Assembly: GCA_937873095.1 (NCBI GenBank)
Contig: CALMVI010000067.1
Coordinates: 1-34,987, forward strand
Direction of reading: 5' to 3'
Origin: an uncultured Acetobacteraceae bacterium
Lineage (GTDB): Bacteria; Pseudomonadota; Alphaproteobacteria; Acetobacterales; Acetobacteraceae
DNA length: 34,987 nucleotides
The position numbers were made by a program, and so were the translations under genes. This document shows positions 22,980 through 31,813 of the stretch, piece after piece (position 1 is the stretch's first letter; every line of letters begins with the position of its first letter). The notes below the pieces were generated by a model. It saw nothing but the letters and a program-made list of their open reading frames with translations, searched no databases and was not told the origin of the DNA.

Positions 22980-23663
22980 TCACTGCAGGTCCTTCAGGCT
23001 GCTGATCGTCCGTGACAGCATGCCGTATGCAATCGCCTCCTCCGCACTCATCCAGTAATTGCGGTCGGTGTCCTTTGCCACCTTGTCGTAAGGCTGCCCG
23101 GTCTCGTCGGCGATCACGCGGTTCAGGCGCTCGCGCATCTTGACGATCTCGCGGGCTTCGATGGCGATGTCGACCGCCGGGCCGCGCACGCCGCCCATCG
23201 GCTGGTGCAGCAGGAAGCGCGTCTTCGGCAGGCAGAAGCGGCGGTCCTTGTGGCCGGCCAGGAAGATCAGCGCGCCGGCGCTGGCGACCCAGCCGGTGCC
23301 GATCATGCGGATCGGGGCCTCGGCGTCGACGAAACGGATCATGTCGTGGATGGTGTCGCCGCTCTCCACGTGGCCGCCCGGGGAGTTGACATAGACGTCG
23401 ATCGGGTCGGCCGAGGCGCCGGCCAGGGCGAGCAGCCGGCCGGTCACGTCGCGCGCCACCTTGTCGTCGATCGCGCCGAAGATCAGCACCTTGCGCTGCT
23501 TGAGAAGGCGGCTTTCCAGCTCGTTGATCGGGGCGGCGAGCGTCTTGTTGTCGTCCGGCTCGCGCCGCTCGGGGCCGATCGGCTCTGGCACGTCGGGGTC
23601 TTGATCGGGATCTTCCTCATCCAGGCGTGTGCGGCTCGTCGCAAGCCAGCTCGTGTCGGTCAT
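22980..23663 (-). CDS. ClpP-like serine protease
   Basis: A 227-residue member of the ClpP family. The catalytic triad is kept: Ser129 in GWVASAGALIF, His153 in FLLHQPMGG and Asp198 in AKDTDRNYW. The oxyanion-strand motif VNSPGGHVESGDTIHDMI is also present. It differs from the housekeeping enzyme by a 45-residue acidic N-terminal extension and by Ala for the usual Met after the active serine, so it is likely a second, ClpP-like paralogue rather than the main ClpP; no clpX or tig is next to it. The ATG at 23663 has no clear ribosome site; an upstream extension to 23720 is possible. Confidence 0.88.
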   Translation of the reverse strand: MTDTSWLATSRTRLDEEDPDQDPDVPEPIGPERREPDDNKTLAAPINELESRLLKQRKVLIFGAIDDKVARDVTGRLLALAGASADPIDVYVNSPGGHVESGDTIHDMIRFVDAEAPIRMIGTGWVASAGALIFLAGHKDRRFCLPKTRFLLHQPMGGVRGPAVDIAIEAREIVKMRERLNRVIADETGQPYDKVAKDTDRNYWMSAEEAIAYGMLSRTISSLKDLQ

Positions 23664-23877
23664 CGTGGGGGAAGGCTCCAGGTCTCGTTGAGGCGGCAAC
23701 GTGGTGCCCCGCGCCCGCATTGTCCAGGCAGGCCGCCCCGCCAGGGCCTGGACGCGCCGGCACGGGGCAGATGGCGGCAGGCAGGCACATCAGAACGAAC
23801 TCCCAACGTATTATTCGTGTCATACTCGCGGGTTATGGAAATGTTAATGAGATTGCATCGCTATGAGGAATTTGCCG

Positions 23878-24375
23878 ATGAAGCCCGCCACGGTGGCTCT
23901 CAGTCTTGCCGCACTTGCCGCCACGCCTGGCCTGGCGCGTGCGTCCGTTTACGACTTCTCGCTCTCCGGGACGGGCTACTCGGCGTCGGGCATGCTGACC
24001 ACGGCCGGCGACCTGTCGCCCTCGGGCACGCTGATCACCGGCATCTCGGGCACCCAGAACGGCAGCGCCATCACCGGCCTGCGCGCCCCCGGCACCTACC
24101 CGCCCGGCTCCCAGGCGAACGACAACCTGCTGTTTTCCGGCACGCCATCGCTGGATGACCTCGGTTTCTCCTTCAAGGTCGGCATGCAGAGCTTCAACGT
24201 GTATTTCACGGGCGGTGCCGGCAGCGGCTACTACGAATTCTCGACGCCGGGCGCGACTGAGCTGGCATCGTTCGTCCTGAGCTCGCCCACAGCGGTGCCG
24301 GAGCCCGCGTCGCTGGCGCTGCTGGCTGTCGGCCTGCTCACCATGTCGGCCGCCTACGCCCGCCGCCGCGCCTAG
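23878..24375 (+). CDS. Exported PEP-CTERM-type protein
   Basis: A 165-residue secreted protein. MKPATVALSLAALAATPGLARA is a signal peptide; the C-terminus has VPEP, a hydrophobic segment (SLALLAVGLLTMSAA) and a basic end (YARRRA), the PEP-CTERM sorting signal that the exosortase system cuts. The middle is rich in Gly, Ser and Thr, beta-type, with no known catalytic motif. The ATG at 23878 has GAGGAA seven bases upstream; the ATG at 23863 has no site. No exosortase is in the window. Other members sit in extracellular polysaccharide settings, which fits the glycosyltransferase downstream. Confidence 0.8.
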   Translation: MKPATVALSLAALAATPGLARASVYDFSLSGTGYSASGMLTTAGDLSPSGTLITGISGTQNGSAITGLRAPGTYPPGSQANDNLLFSGTPSLDDLGFSFKVGMQSFNVYFTGGAGSGYYEFSTPGATELASFVLSSPTAVPEPASLALLAVGLLTMSAAYARRRA

Positions 24376-24424
24376 AGCAGATTCACGCGTTCAGGTGGAA
24401 TGACCTGAACGCGTGAATCTGCTC
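24375..24424. terminator. 22-bp perfect hairpin after the PEP-CTERM gene
   Basis: The arms 24375-24396 and 24403-24424 are perfectly complementary over 22 bp around a 6-base loop GGAATG. The core is TTCACGCGTTCAGGT. There is no T-run. The length and perfection suggest an interspersed repeat of the kind common in alphaproteobacteria that also works as a two-way terminator between these convergent genes. Confidence 0.7.
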
Positions 24425-24519
24425 GCCGCCGATGCGAATCGGTCATGGTCTAGGCGGTTTCAAGCAGGCTTTTTAGTCCGGCAAACGCATCTTGCCGGTC
24501 CGGCTGGGTGCGACCCCGA

Positions 24520-25971
24520 TCAGCGCTGGTCGGGGGCGGCCACCGGCCCTGGCAGGACGAACCGGCTTTGCGTCCCCCAGCTGCGCTGACCGGTCAGAAA
24601 GGCCAGCCAGCCAAGGGCCGCCCCCGAATGGCGGAACACCTGGAACGTGAACGGCTCGGCGATCGCCGCGAGGATGGCGTGGCTGAGCCGGGTGCTGTGC
24701 GCGTCGCCGGTCCAGCGCCGGTAGAGCACGACCGACCACAGGTGAAAGCCGAGGTCGATGCAGACCTTGCCGGCCATGATCCCCGCCGCAGGAAGCAGCA
24801 CCGCGAACTGGCCGGTCGCCAGGAACCACGCGAGCAGCGCCAGCGCCGTCAGGCCATAGACCGGCTGCAGCGTATCGGCCGCCTTGACCGGCAGCATGGC
24901 CAGCCCGAGCCAGCCGTAGCGCCGGTTGCCCACCATGTCCCGATACCAGAACTGGGTTTGCAGGAAACCGCCGAACCAGCGGCGGCGCTGGCGCAGGAAG
25001 GCGCCGGCGCTGGCGGGGGCGTCGGTCAGCGCGCGGGCGCGGCCCAGCACGGCCGTGTGCCAGCCGCGGTGGTGCTGGGCGGAAAAGCGCATCAGGCGGT
25101 GGATCAGCTCGTAATCCTCGACCAGGCAGTCGCAATCGAAGCCGCCGACTTCGAGCAGGGCCGTGCTGCGGAAACCGGCGAAGGCGCCTGAAATCAGCAG
25201 CAGGCTGTCCAGGCGGCTCCAGGCGTGGCGCGAGAGGAAGTTGCGGATGTATTCGTAGGTCTGGAACCACTGGAAGAAGCGGCCGGCGGCGCTCCGGTCG
25301 CAGAGCGGGGTCAGCACGCCGGTCGCGGCAACCAGGTCGGGGTCGGCCGCGAACGCCGCACGCATGGCGCCGATCGCATCCTCGTGCAGCAGGGTGTCGG
25401 CATCCACGGTGAGCAGGGCGTCGGTGTCGACCTGCGTCACCGCCTCGTTCAGCGCGCGCGCCTTGCCGCCATGCGGCAGGCGAAGCCAGCGGAGCGTGGG
25501 ATGGGTGGCCGATGCCGGGCCGATGGCGCCCAGAGGCGGCGGGGTCAGGCCGTAGCTGGCCAGCAAGCTGGCAGTGGTGTCGGTGGATCCGTCATCGGCG
25601 ATCACGATCTGGTCGGGTGCGTCGGTCTGCGCAAACAGGCAGTCGAGGGTTCGCGGCAGGATGCCGGCCTCGTTATGGGCGGCAACGATCACGCCGAGCG
25701 TGATCGGCGGCATGTCGGGGCGCGGCGGGGCCGCGGGGTGCCGCAGGTGCCAGGTCTGGTAGAACACGAAGGCCAGGAGCACGGTGTCGTAGCCCACATA
25801 GACGATGCCGGTCGCCCAGGCGAACACGCCGCCGCCGCCAAACGCCCGGGTCAGGAGCACGAGCCAGAGGATGACGACGAAGCCATGTATGGCGATGCTG
25901 GCAAGCGGCGTGGGCGGGGGCGCCTGGCGCGGCGAGGCGAGGCGGAACGCCTGGGCGAGTGTGGGTGACAG
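24520..25971 (-). CDS. Membrane glycosyltransferase family 2 (CTG start proposed)
   Basis: A processive-type GT2 enzyme of about 483 residues. An N-terminal membrane segment (IAIHGFVVILWLVLL) and a second one precede the GT-A domain, with VIVAAHNEA, IADDGSTD, VDADTLL (DxD) and the acceptor motif QRRRW; at least two further membrane helices lie toward the C-terminus. It resembles polysaccharide synthases. The GTG at 25860 would start inside the first helix. Upstream there is no ATG, GTG or TTG before an in-frame TAG, but CTG at 25971 has AAGGA about nine bases before it and gives the N-terminus (M)SPTLAQAFRLASPR. The product is unknown; a surface polysaccharide is likely. Confidence 0.85.
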   Translation of the reverse strand: MSPTLAQAFRLASPRQAPPPTPLASIAIHGFVVILWLVLLTRAFGGGGVFAWATGIVYVGYDTVLLAFVFYQTWHLRHPAAPPRPDMPPITLGVIVAAHNEAGILPRTLDCLFAQTDAPDQIVIADDGSTDTTASLLASYGLTPPPLGAIGPASATHPTLRWLRLPHGGKARALNEAVTQVDTDALLTVDADTLLHEDAIGAMRAAFAADPDLVAATGVLTPLCDRSAAGRFFQWFQTYEYIRNFLSRHAWSRLDSLLLISGAFAGFRSTALLEVGGFDCDCLVEDYELIHRLMRFSAQHHRGWHTAVLGRARALTDAPASAGAFLRQRRRWFGGFLQTQFWYRDMVGNRRYGWLGLAMLPVKAADTLQPVYGLTALALLAWFLATGQFAVLLPAAGIMAGKVCIDLGFHLWSVVLYRRWTGDAHSTRLSHAILAAIAEPFTFQVFRHSGAALGWLAFLTGQRSWGTQSRFVLPGPVAAPDQR

Positions 25972-26089
25972 GGCGGCGTATCCTTGGTGTGCTCGGTGCC
26001 GGATGTGGCGCTATTCCGCCGCCAGTCACCAGCCGGTAGTGTAAATAAGCGTGGCCTGCCCGCCGCGCGCACGGGGATCGACACACGTC

Positions 26090-26698
26090 ATGACCACCAA
26101 CGGCCGCTACACCCGCCTCGCCATGCTGTTCCACTGGCTCGTGGCGCTTGGGATCGTCTGCAACTTCCTGATCGTCTGGACGGTGGACAGCCTGCCCCAG
26201 GGCGCCGAGCGGCCGATGATCAACCTGCACAAGTCGATCGGGATCACGGTGCTGGGCCTCGCGATCATGCGCCTTCTCTGGCGCTTCGCGAACCCGCCGC
26301 CGGCGATGCCGCCAAGCTATCGCCCGTGGGAGCGCCGCCTGTCGCACAGCGTGCACTACGCGCTGTACGCGCTGATCTTCCTGATGCCGATCACCGGCTG
26401 GATCCATGACAGCGCCTGGAAGGGCGCGCCGCAGAACCCGCTGAACCTGTACGGGATCATCCCCTGGTTCCGGATCGGCTTCATCAAGGACCAGGACCCT
26501 GCCACCAAGGAGCACATCCACAGCGTCTTCGCGCAGGCGCACGGCCTGCTGGGATGGACGCTGCTTGCCCTGTTCGCGCTGCATGTGACCGGCGCGCTGA
26601 AGCACCAATGGCTGGACCGGCAGCCCGAGTTGCAGCGCATGCTGCCGGACGGCGTGCTGGCGGCGGAGCCGAACAGGGCCGGCCCGCTCCACACCTGA
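26090..26698 (+). CDS. Cytochrome b561
   Basis: A 202-residue di-heme b-type cytochrome of the inner membrane with four transmembrane helices. Candidate heme-ligand histidines are in MLFHWLVALG, INLHKSIG, SHSVHYALY and FALHVTGALKHQW, the expected pattern. Bacterial b561 proteins of this type include the superoxide oxidase CybB, which passes electrons from superoxide to quinone. The ATG at 26090 starts at the normal distance from the first helix. It is divergent from the GT2 gene and stands alone. Confidence 0.9.
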   Translation: MTTNGRYTRLAMLFHWLVALGIVCNFLIVWTVDSLPQGAERPMINLHKSIGITVLGLAIMRLLWRFANPPPAMPPSYRPWERRLSHSVHYALYALIFLMPITGWIHDSAWKGAPQNPLNLYGIIPWFRIGFIKDQDPATKEHIHSVFAQAHGLLGWTLLALFALHVTGALKHQWLDRQPELQRMLPDGVLAAEPNRAGPLHT

Positions 26699-26710
26699 GC
26701 GCGCCATCTG

Positions 26711-27385
26711 TCACATGCGGCGCAGGCTCCAGTACAGCGGCCGGCGTCCAGCGGCCAGCGCCTTGGCCTCGTACCGGGTGGCGGGCCATTCGGGCGGCCG
26801 CTCGGTGCGTGGCGTCCCGGGATCGAAGGCGGATTGCGCGCCGAACACCTCGCCAATCCAGGACTGGTAGGTCGGGTCGTCGGTCGCGATCCGCCACTCG
26901 GCGCCGGCTTTCATGCGGCTGGCGACCAGCTCGACGGTGTGCGGGTGCACGAAGCGGCGCTTGGCATGGCGCGCCTTGGGCCAGGGGTCCGGAAACATCA
27001 GGAACACACGGTCCAGGCTCGCTTGCGGCAACAGGCCGAGCAGGATGCGGGCGTCCTCGGGCCAGATTCGGAGGTTTTCCGGCGGTCCAGCGGTCGCTTC
27101 GCCGCCCTCGGGGATCAGGGCCGCGAGCAGGGAGCACAGGCCCTGTTCGAACACCTCGCAGGCGATCAGGCCGGCTTGCGGGTTGGCGGCGGCCTGGGCG
27201 CGGCTATGCTCGCCGCCGCCGAAGCCCACTTCCAGCCATAGCTGCTCGATGCCGGCAGAAAACCCGTGCCCCGGGTGGTAGCGCAGGCGCGGCAGGGCGA
27301 CCTTCAGCAACAGCTGCTGACGGGGACGCAGCGCATGGGTGCGAAGCCGGCCGTAAAGCCGGTCCGGCGATGGCTTTACCGGCAC
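26711..27385 (-). CDS. trmB: tRNA (guanine-N7-)-methyltransferase
   Basis: Methylates G46 of tRNA using SAM. The 224-residue product has RLYGRLRTHALRPRQQ at the N-terminus, the SAM motif LEVGFGGGEH, the substrate-site motif FPDPWPKARHAKRR and TDDPTYQSW near the end. It starts with GTG at 27385 and follows metK after 39 bp on the same strand, so it is probably co-transcribed with the enzyme that makes its SAM. The start could lie a few codons away, since no ribosome site is clear. Confidence 0.95.
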   Translation of the reverse strand: MPVKPSPDRLYGRLRTHALRPRQQLLLKVALPRLRYHPGHGFSAGIEQLWLEVGFGGGEHSRAQAAANPQAGLIACEVFEQGLCSLLAALIPEGGEATAGPPENLRIWPEDARILLGLLPQASLDRVFLMFPDPWPKARHAKRRFVHPHTVELVASRMKAGAEWRIATDDPTYQSWIGEVFGAQSAFDPGTPRTERPPEWPATRYEAKALAAGRRPLYWSLRRM

Positions 27386-27424
27386 CCTGCGGCCGCGCGC
27401 GTCCGACCCGCCCGGCGTCAGGCG

Positions 27425-28606
27425 TCAGCGCCCGAAGGCGGAGCGCAGCTCGGGCACCAGATCGGTCTGCTCCCAGGTGAAGCGGCCGGATTCGGGGGTG
27501 CGGCCGAAATGGCCGTAGGCGCTGGTGGGCACGTAGATCGGCGCGTTCAGGCGCAGGTGCTCGCGTATGCCGCGCGGCGAGAGGTCCATGATCTCGCGCA
27601 GGGTCCGCTCCAGCTTGGATTCCTCGACGTCCTGGCCGGTGCCGTGCAGCTCGACATAGACCGATAGCGGGTGGGCGACGCCGATGGCGTAGCTGATCTG
27701 TATGGTGCAGCGATCGGCCAGGCCCGCCGCAACCACGTTCTTGGCCAGATAGCGGGCGGCGTAGGCGGCGCTGCGGTCCACCTTGGTCGGGTCCTTGCCG
27801 CTGAACGCGCCGCCGCCATGGGGCGCGGCGCCGCCATAGGTGTCGACGATGATCTTGCGCCCGGTCAGGCCGCAATCGCCGTCCGGCCCGCCGATGACGA
27901 AGTTGCCGGTCGGGTTGATGTAGAGCTCGTCATCGGCGCACATCCAGCCTTGGGGGAGCGCGTCCGCGATCAGCGGGCGCAGCGCGCGCTGGATGGCGGC
28001 CTGCTCCATGCCGGCTTCGTGCTGGGTGGACAGGACCACGCTGGTGGCGGCAACCGGGCGGCCGTCGATGTAGCGCAGCGTGACCTGGCTTTTCGCATCC
28101 GGCAGCAGGCCGGCGACGCGTGCGTCCCCGGCGCGCCGCCGCTCGCTGAGCGTGCGCAGGATGAGGTGGGCGTAGTGGATGGGGGCGGGCATCAGGGTGT
28201 CGGTTTCGGTGGTGGCGTAGCCGAACATGATGCCCTGGTCGCCGGCGCCCTCGTCCTTGTTGCCGGCGCTGTCCACGCCGGCCGCGATGTCTGCGCTCTG
28301 GGCGTGCAGGTGGCATTCGACCTCGGCGTGGCGCCAGGAAAACCCCTCCTGGTCGTAGCCGATGTCACGCACCGCCTCGCGCGCCAGGTGGATCAGCTGG
28401 TCCGACGTGACCGAGGCAGGGCCGCGGGTTTCGCCGGCCAGGATGATGCGGTTGGTGGTGACCAGGGTCTCGCAGGCGACGCGGGCCTGGGGGTCGGCGG
28501 CCATGAACGCGTCGAGCACGGTGTCGCTGATGCGGTCGGCGACCTTGTCCGGATGGCCCTCGGAGACCGATTCGGACGTGAAGAGGAAATCGCCCTTGTC
28601 GCGCAT
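27425..28606 (-). CDS. metK: S-adenosylmethionine synthase
   Basis: Makes S-adenosylmethionine from methionine and ATP. The 393-residue product has [20 protein letters not shown] at the start, [12 protein letters not shown] (ATP-site hexapeptide region), and [19 protein letters not shown] (phosphate loop), all intact. Length is normal. The 5' region (28607-28838) contains GC-rich inverted repeats, for example CCGGCCCG (28654-28661) with CGGGCCGG (28676-28683), but I could not fit a known SAM-binding riboswitch to it. It leads the metK-trmB operon. Confidence 0.97.
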   Translation of the reverse strand: MRDKGDFLFTSESVSEGHPDKVADRISDTVLDAFMAADPQARVACETLVTTNRIILAGETRGPASVTSDQLIHLAREAVRDIGYDQEGFSWRHAEVECHLHAQSADIAAGVDSAGNKDEGAGDQGIMFGYATTETDTLMPAPIHYAHLILRTLSERRRAGDARVAGLLPDAKSQVTLRYIDGRPVAATSVVLSTQHEAGMEQAAIQRALRPLIADALPQGWMCADDELYINPTGNFVIGGPDGDCGLTGRKIIVDTYGGAAPHGGGAFSGKDPTKVDRSAAYAARYLAKNVVAAGLADRCTIQISYAIGVAHPLSVYVELHGTGQDVEESKLERTLREIMDLSPRGIREHLRLNAPIYVPTSAYGHFGRTPESGRFTWEQTDLVPELRSAFGR

Positions 28607-28838
28607 GGTGTGTGGGTATCCGTCCAGCCAGGGGTGGCACGCAGCTTGCCGCGCCGGCCCGGGGGCGCGCTGGTGCGGGCCGGTGCATGGCCGATCGGTG
28701 GCAGGGGGTCAAGTTTCGCTCCGATCCGGTGGAAGTGCCGGCCGGACTGCGTCCGCACCCCGAACGCCCGGACGAACCAGCTTTCCATCGCGGGCGCGTT
28801 TGGCATAGTGGCGCCTGTCCGACCTGGTGAGGCAGGAG

Positions 28839-30710
28839 ATGGCGGAGGGTGTGCTCGGCACATTGCTGGGCGGTGAGGAGGAAGCGCCAGAGAACGCCGC
28901 GGCCGCCGAGGCGCTGGCCGGAGCCGACGCCTACGCGGTCGCCATGGCGATCGAGCAGTCGAGGCACGATCCGAAGGTCGCCGCGGCGACGCTGGTGTTC
29001 CTTCAGCAACAGTCAGAGCTGCTGAAAGCGCAGACGGCCCAGCTGAACGCGGAACGCGCGATCCGGCTGCACCACCTGCACGACCAGTCGCGCGAGAGTA
29101 GGTTGCGCCGCAATGGCCAGCGGCTGCGGCTCGCCATGCAGGCATTCACCGCGCTGATCGCGCTGCTGTTCGGCATCGGCCTCAACCTGCTGCTGCACGA
29201 CGCGTTCACCTCCCAGGCCGTCGTCGTCGAGGCGTTTGAAACACCTGCCGCGCTGGCGCCCACGGGCGTCACCGGAAAGGTCGTGGCCGCCGGCGTGCTC
29301 GACGCGTTGCAGAAACTGGCCGACGCGACGCGGACCACGCAGAAAGCCATGCAATCGTACAGCGCCTGGTCGTCCGAAATAGAAATCGAAGTGCCGGAAA
29401 CCGGTGTTTCCGTGGGCGAAATCCACCGGTTGCTGCAGCAGCGTTTCGGGCACGACGTCCGCATCGGCGGCGACCTGGTGCAGACCCATGAGGGCGGCCT
29501 GGCGCTGACCATACGCGGCAGCGGGGTGGCGCCGAAAACCTTTTCCGGCGGCGCGGGTGATCTTGAAAAGCTGACGGTGCAGGCGGCGGAATACGTGTAC
29601 GGCCAGTCGCAGCCGCTCGCCTTTGCGGTGTATCTGACCGGGTGCGGACGCGACAGGGAAGCCTTGGCCTTCCTGCCGGGCGCCTTTTCGCGCGCCACCG
29701 CGGACACGCTGCGGTCCAACCTCGCCAATAGCTGGGGCAATGCGTTCCTGAACCTGAACGAGCAGGCGCAAGCCGCCGGCAAGTTCCGCCTGGCCATGAC
29801 GCTCGACCCGAGCAACTGGGTGCCCCGGATGAACCTGCTGGCGGCCCTGCCGATTGCGGAGGGCGAAGAATCAGCCTGGCGCGCCAGCCACGACCTGCTC
29901 GAAGCGATTTCGGCCGCCAAGGGCCACGGGCCGGACAAGCGGCTGCTGCAGAACGCCGCGGGGCTGGTGTGGGACTTGCCGCTTCTGCTCGAAGCCGACC
30001 TCGCCGATCTTGCCTACAACAAGGGAGCGGGTGCGATCACCGTGCCCGACGCCCCCTACATCGCCGACGCCTACGGCATGATGCACGATGCTGCCTCGGC
30101 GGCGCGCTACCTGGCTGCGAGCGATCCGGCCGAGCCCTACACCAAGGCGGAGGATCTGATCCTGCAGGTGTACGCGGCACTCGACCGCCACGACGCCGCC
30201 GCCGCCCTGCCGCCGATGGAGGCGTTCTGGAAAAGCTGGCAGGCCAGCGCGATGCTGAAATCGGTGGACACGGATTACGCGTGCCTGCTGGTGCTGGTTT
30301 ACGGCCTGGCGGGCCGGCCGGCGGACGCCAGATCCGTGTTCGAGCGGGCCGGCAGGTGGAACCGCTGCTATGCCTTCTACGGCTACGCCCTGGCGCAAGC
30401 CCACGATCTCGACGGCGCCAGGCGGGTCTGGGCGGACGGCCAGGGCATCGCGCCCGACCTGCCCTTCGTCTATCTCTATCGGGGCCTGACCGAAGCCGCG
30501 ACGGGTGCGCCGCGCGAGGCGGCCGATGATTTCGCCGCCGCGAACCGCTGCGCGCCGCATCTGGCCGAGCCGTTGAAGGCCTGGGGAGACCTGCTGGCCT
30601 CGGAAGGCCGTTGGGCGGACGCACGCGCCAAATACGAAGAAGGCCTGCGTTACGCGCCGAACTGGGCCGAGATGAAGCAGGCGAGGGATGCCGCCGCGCG
30701 CAAAGCGTGA
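28839..30710 (+). CDS. Membrane-anchored TPR protein
   Basis: A 623-residue protein I cannot name. In order: an acidic, Ala-rich N-terminus; a charged helical, Gln-rich segment likely to be a coiled coil (about 50-95); one transmembrane helix (about 99-119); a 130-residue periplasmic-type alpha/beta part; and TPR-like helical repeats to the end (for example EPLKAWGDLLASEGRWADARAKYEEGL). The layout is cytosolic N-terminus and outer TPR part. The ATG at 28839 has AGGAG directly against it, which is too close; the GTG at 28827 and another at 28851 are alternatives. It stands alone, divergent from metK. Role unknown; scaffolding is plausible. Confidence 0.75.
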   Translation: MAEGVLGTLLGGEEEAPENAAAAEALAGADAYAVAMAIEQSRHDPKVAAATLVFLQQQSELLKAQTAQLNAERAIRLHHLHDQSRESRLRRNGQRLRLAMQAFTALIALLFGIGLNLLLHDAFTSQAVVVEAFETPAALAPTGVTGKVVAAGVLDALQKLADATRTTQKAMQSYSAWSSEIEIEVPETGVSVGEIHRLLQQRFGHDVRIGGDLVQTHEGGLALTIRGSGVAPKTFSGGAGDLEKLTVQAAEYVYGQSQPLAFAVYLTGCGRDREALAFLPGAFSRATADTLRSNLANSWGNAFLNLNEQAQAAGKFRLAMTLDPSNWVPRMNLLAALPIAEGEESAWRASHDLLEAISAAKGHGPDKRLLQNAAGLVWDLPLLLEADLADLAYNKGAGAITVPDAPYIADAYGMMHDAASAARYLAASDPAEPYTKAEDLILQVYAALDRHDAAAALPPMEAFWKSWQASAMLKSVDTDYACLLVLVYGLAGRPADARSVFERAGRWNRCYAFYGYALAQAHDLDGARRVWADGQGIAPDLPFVYLYRGLTEAATGAPREAADDFAAANRCAPHLAEPLKAWGDLLASEGRWADARAKYEEGLRYAPNWAEMKQARDAAARKA

Positions 30711-30721
30711 CTTACTAAGCA

Positions 30722-30850
30722 AGGCCAGGGGCTTCACGCGCTAGCGTGCCTCGCACGACGCCCCTGGACCCCATCAAAGGCTAGCCTTTGAAATCCTGTT
30801 TTGGGGCTTAGGGTCTCAACCCAGCGGGGTCCAGAGGCAAAGGTTTGGCG
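30722..30850. repeat. Palindromic intergenic element (two copies, opposed)
   Basis: The copy at 30722-30795 contains CACGC-gcta-GCGTG (30735-30748) and the perfect CAAAGGCTAGCCTTTG (30775-30790); an inverted copy (GGGGCTTAGGGTCTCAACCC, then AGCGGGGTCCAG) runs from about 30804 to 30835. Both share the GCCCC-TNGACCCC and GGGG-TTT cores with the element after gltA. No gene is visible in this 174-bp gap. Confidence 0.7.
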
Positions 30851-30884
30851 TGCCCTGGATTTCGAACGATGGTAAGCACTCGGC

Positions 30885-31472
30885 ATGAACGTCGCCCTGC
30901 GCCGGCCGATGACGGTAGCCGAGTTCCTCGACTGGGAGGAGCGGCAGCCGACCAAATATGAGTTCGACGGGCTTCGACCGGTCGCCATGGTCGGGGTCAC
31001 GGTCGAGCACTCATCCGTTCAGGCAAATCTGCTGGCCGGTCTGACCAACCAGCTCCGCGGCAAACCATGCCGGGCGCACGGAAGCGACGTGAAGATCAGG
31101 GTTGCCGGCCGTATCCGCTACCCTGATGCGCTGGTCGTTTGCACACCGGTGCCGCGCGGCACGACGGTCGTCAGTGAGCCGACTGTGGTGTTCGAAATCC
31201 TCAGTCCGAGCAGCGATCATACTGACCTGGTTCTCAAGAACGAGGAGTATCGCGCGACACCCTCGATCCAGCACTACGTCGTGCTGGAGCAGACGAACGC
31301 GGGTGCATTGGTTTTCAGTCGCAAGGGCGAGGACTGGGTGTCCGAGGTGGTGAGCGGTGCCGATGCCGTTTTGCGGCTGCCGGCAATCGGCGTCGAGATG
31401 AGACTTGCGGAGGTTTATGAGGGCGTCGATTTGCCGCCAGAGCAGGATGGAGGACGCGAAGAGGCGGTATGA
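30885..31472 (+). CDS. Uma2 family endonuclease-like protein (DUF820)
   Basis: A 195-residue member of the Uma2/DUF820 family with a PD-(D/E)XK nuclease fold. The N-terminal MTVAEFLDWEERQP and YEFDGL correspond to the usual YExIDGE segment, RYPDALVVC carries the Asp of the PD motif and VVFEILSPSS the Glu. The usual Lys after the E motif is not obvious, so activity is uncertain. These proteins are abundant in cyanobacteria and some alphaproteobacteria with no settled role. The 4-base ATGA overlap with the next gene indicates a two-gene operon. Confidence 0.85.
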   Translation: MNVALRRPMTVAEFLDWEERQPTKYEFDGLRPVAMVGVTVEHSSVQANLLAGLTNQLRGKPCRAHGSDVKIRVAGRIRYPDALVVCTPVPRGTTVVSEPTVVFEILSPSSDHTDLVLKNEEYRATPSIQHYVVLEQTNAGALVFSRKGEDWVSEVVSGADAVLRLPAIGVEMRLAEVYEGVDLPPEQDGGREEAV

Positions 31473-31813
31473 CTGGCCTCAGGATACTTTCCCCAGTTTG
31501 CGTTGTTTTGTCTTCGTGGCTGCTGAGCATACCCGCCTTTGCCAACGACAAGGCCGTTGACGTCTGTGTGTACGGAAGCGGGAACATAACGTGGGACGGC
31601 ATAGTATTGACGAGCCGAGTAGCGACTGAAGCCAAGCTGTTGGCTGTCATTCAACAACGGCCGACGCCTTCGATGAATTTGTGGGTCAACTCCGATGCCG
31701 TCCAACAGCTCGTTCCGCTTGCGGCGCTGATAACTAAGTATCAGCTGCGTATTTCATACGTTCTCGCACCACCAGGTTCCGATCAATGCTTCAGCGGTGC
31801 TCAACCGCCATAG
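31469..31813 (+). CDS. Exported ExbD-like small protein
   Basis: A 114-residue protein with a signal peptide (about 1-25, ending IPAFA) and no further membrane helix. The mature part follows the beta-alpha-beta pattern of the ExbD/TolR periplasmic domain: ITWDGIVLTSR, then MNLWVNSDAVQQLVPLAALITKY, then LRISYVLAPP. It lacks the ExbD membrane anchor and its proton-carrying Asp, and no exbB is present, so it is an orphan domain. Two cysteines could form a disulfide. Base composition is lower in GC than that of neighbours. It overlaps the Uma2 gene by ATGA and, at its 3' end, the convergent flavin reductase by 13 bases. Confidence 0.7.
   Translation: MTGLRILSPVCVVLSSWLLSIPAFANDKAVDVCVYGSGNITWDGIVLTSRVATEAKLLAVIQQRPTPSMNLWVNSDAVQQLVPLAALITKYQLRISYVLAPPGSDQCFSGAQPP

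Noticed and set aside
27386-27424. Possible CTG start for trmB
   Set aside because: An in-frame CTG exists after the metK stop, but it has no ribosome site and the GTG at 27385 already gives a complete TrmB.
28607-28838. Possible SAM-binding riboswitch before metK
   Set aside because: GC-rich inverted repeats are present, but I could not match the conserved core of SAM-II, SAM/SAH or other known classes.
31801-31813. 13-base tail-to-tail overlap of the ExbD-like and flavin reductase genes as a sign of frameshift
   Set aside because: Both proteins end with plausible C-termini; short convergent overlaps are common in compact genomes.
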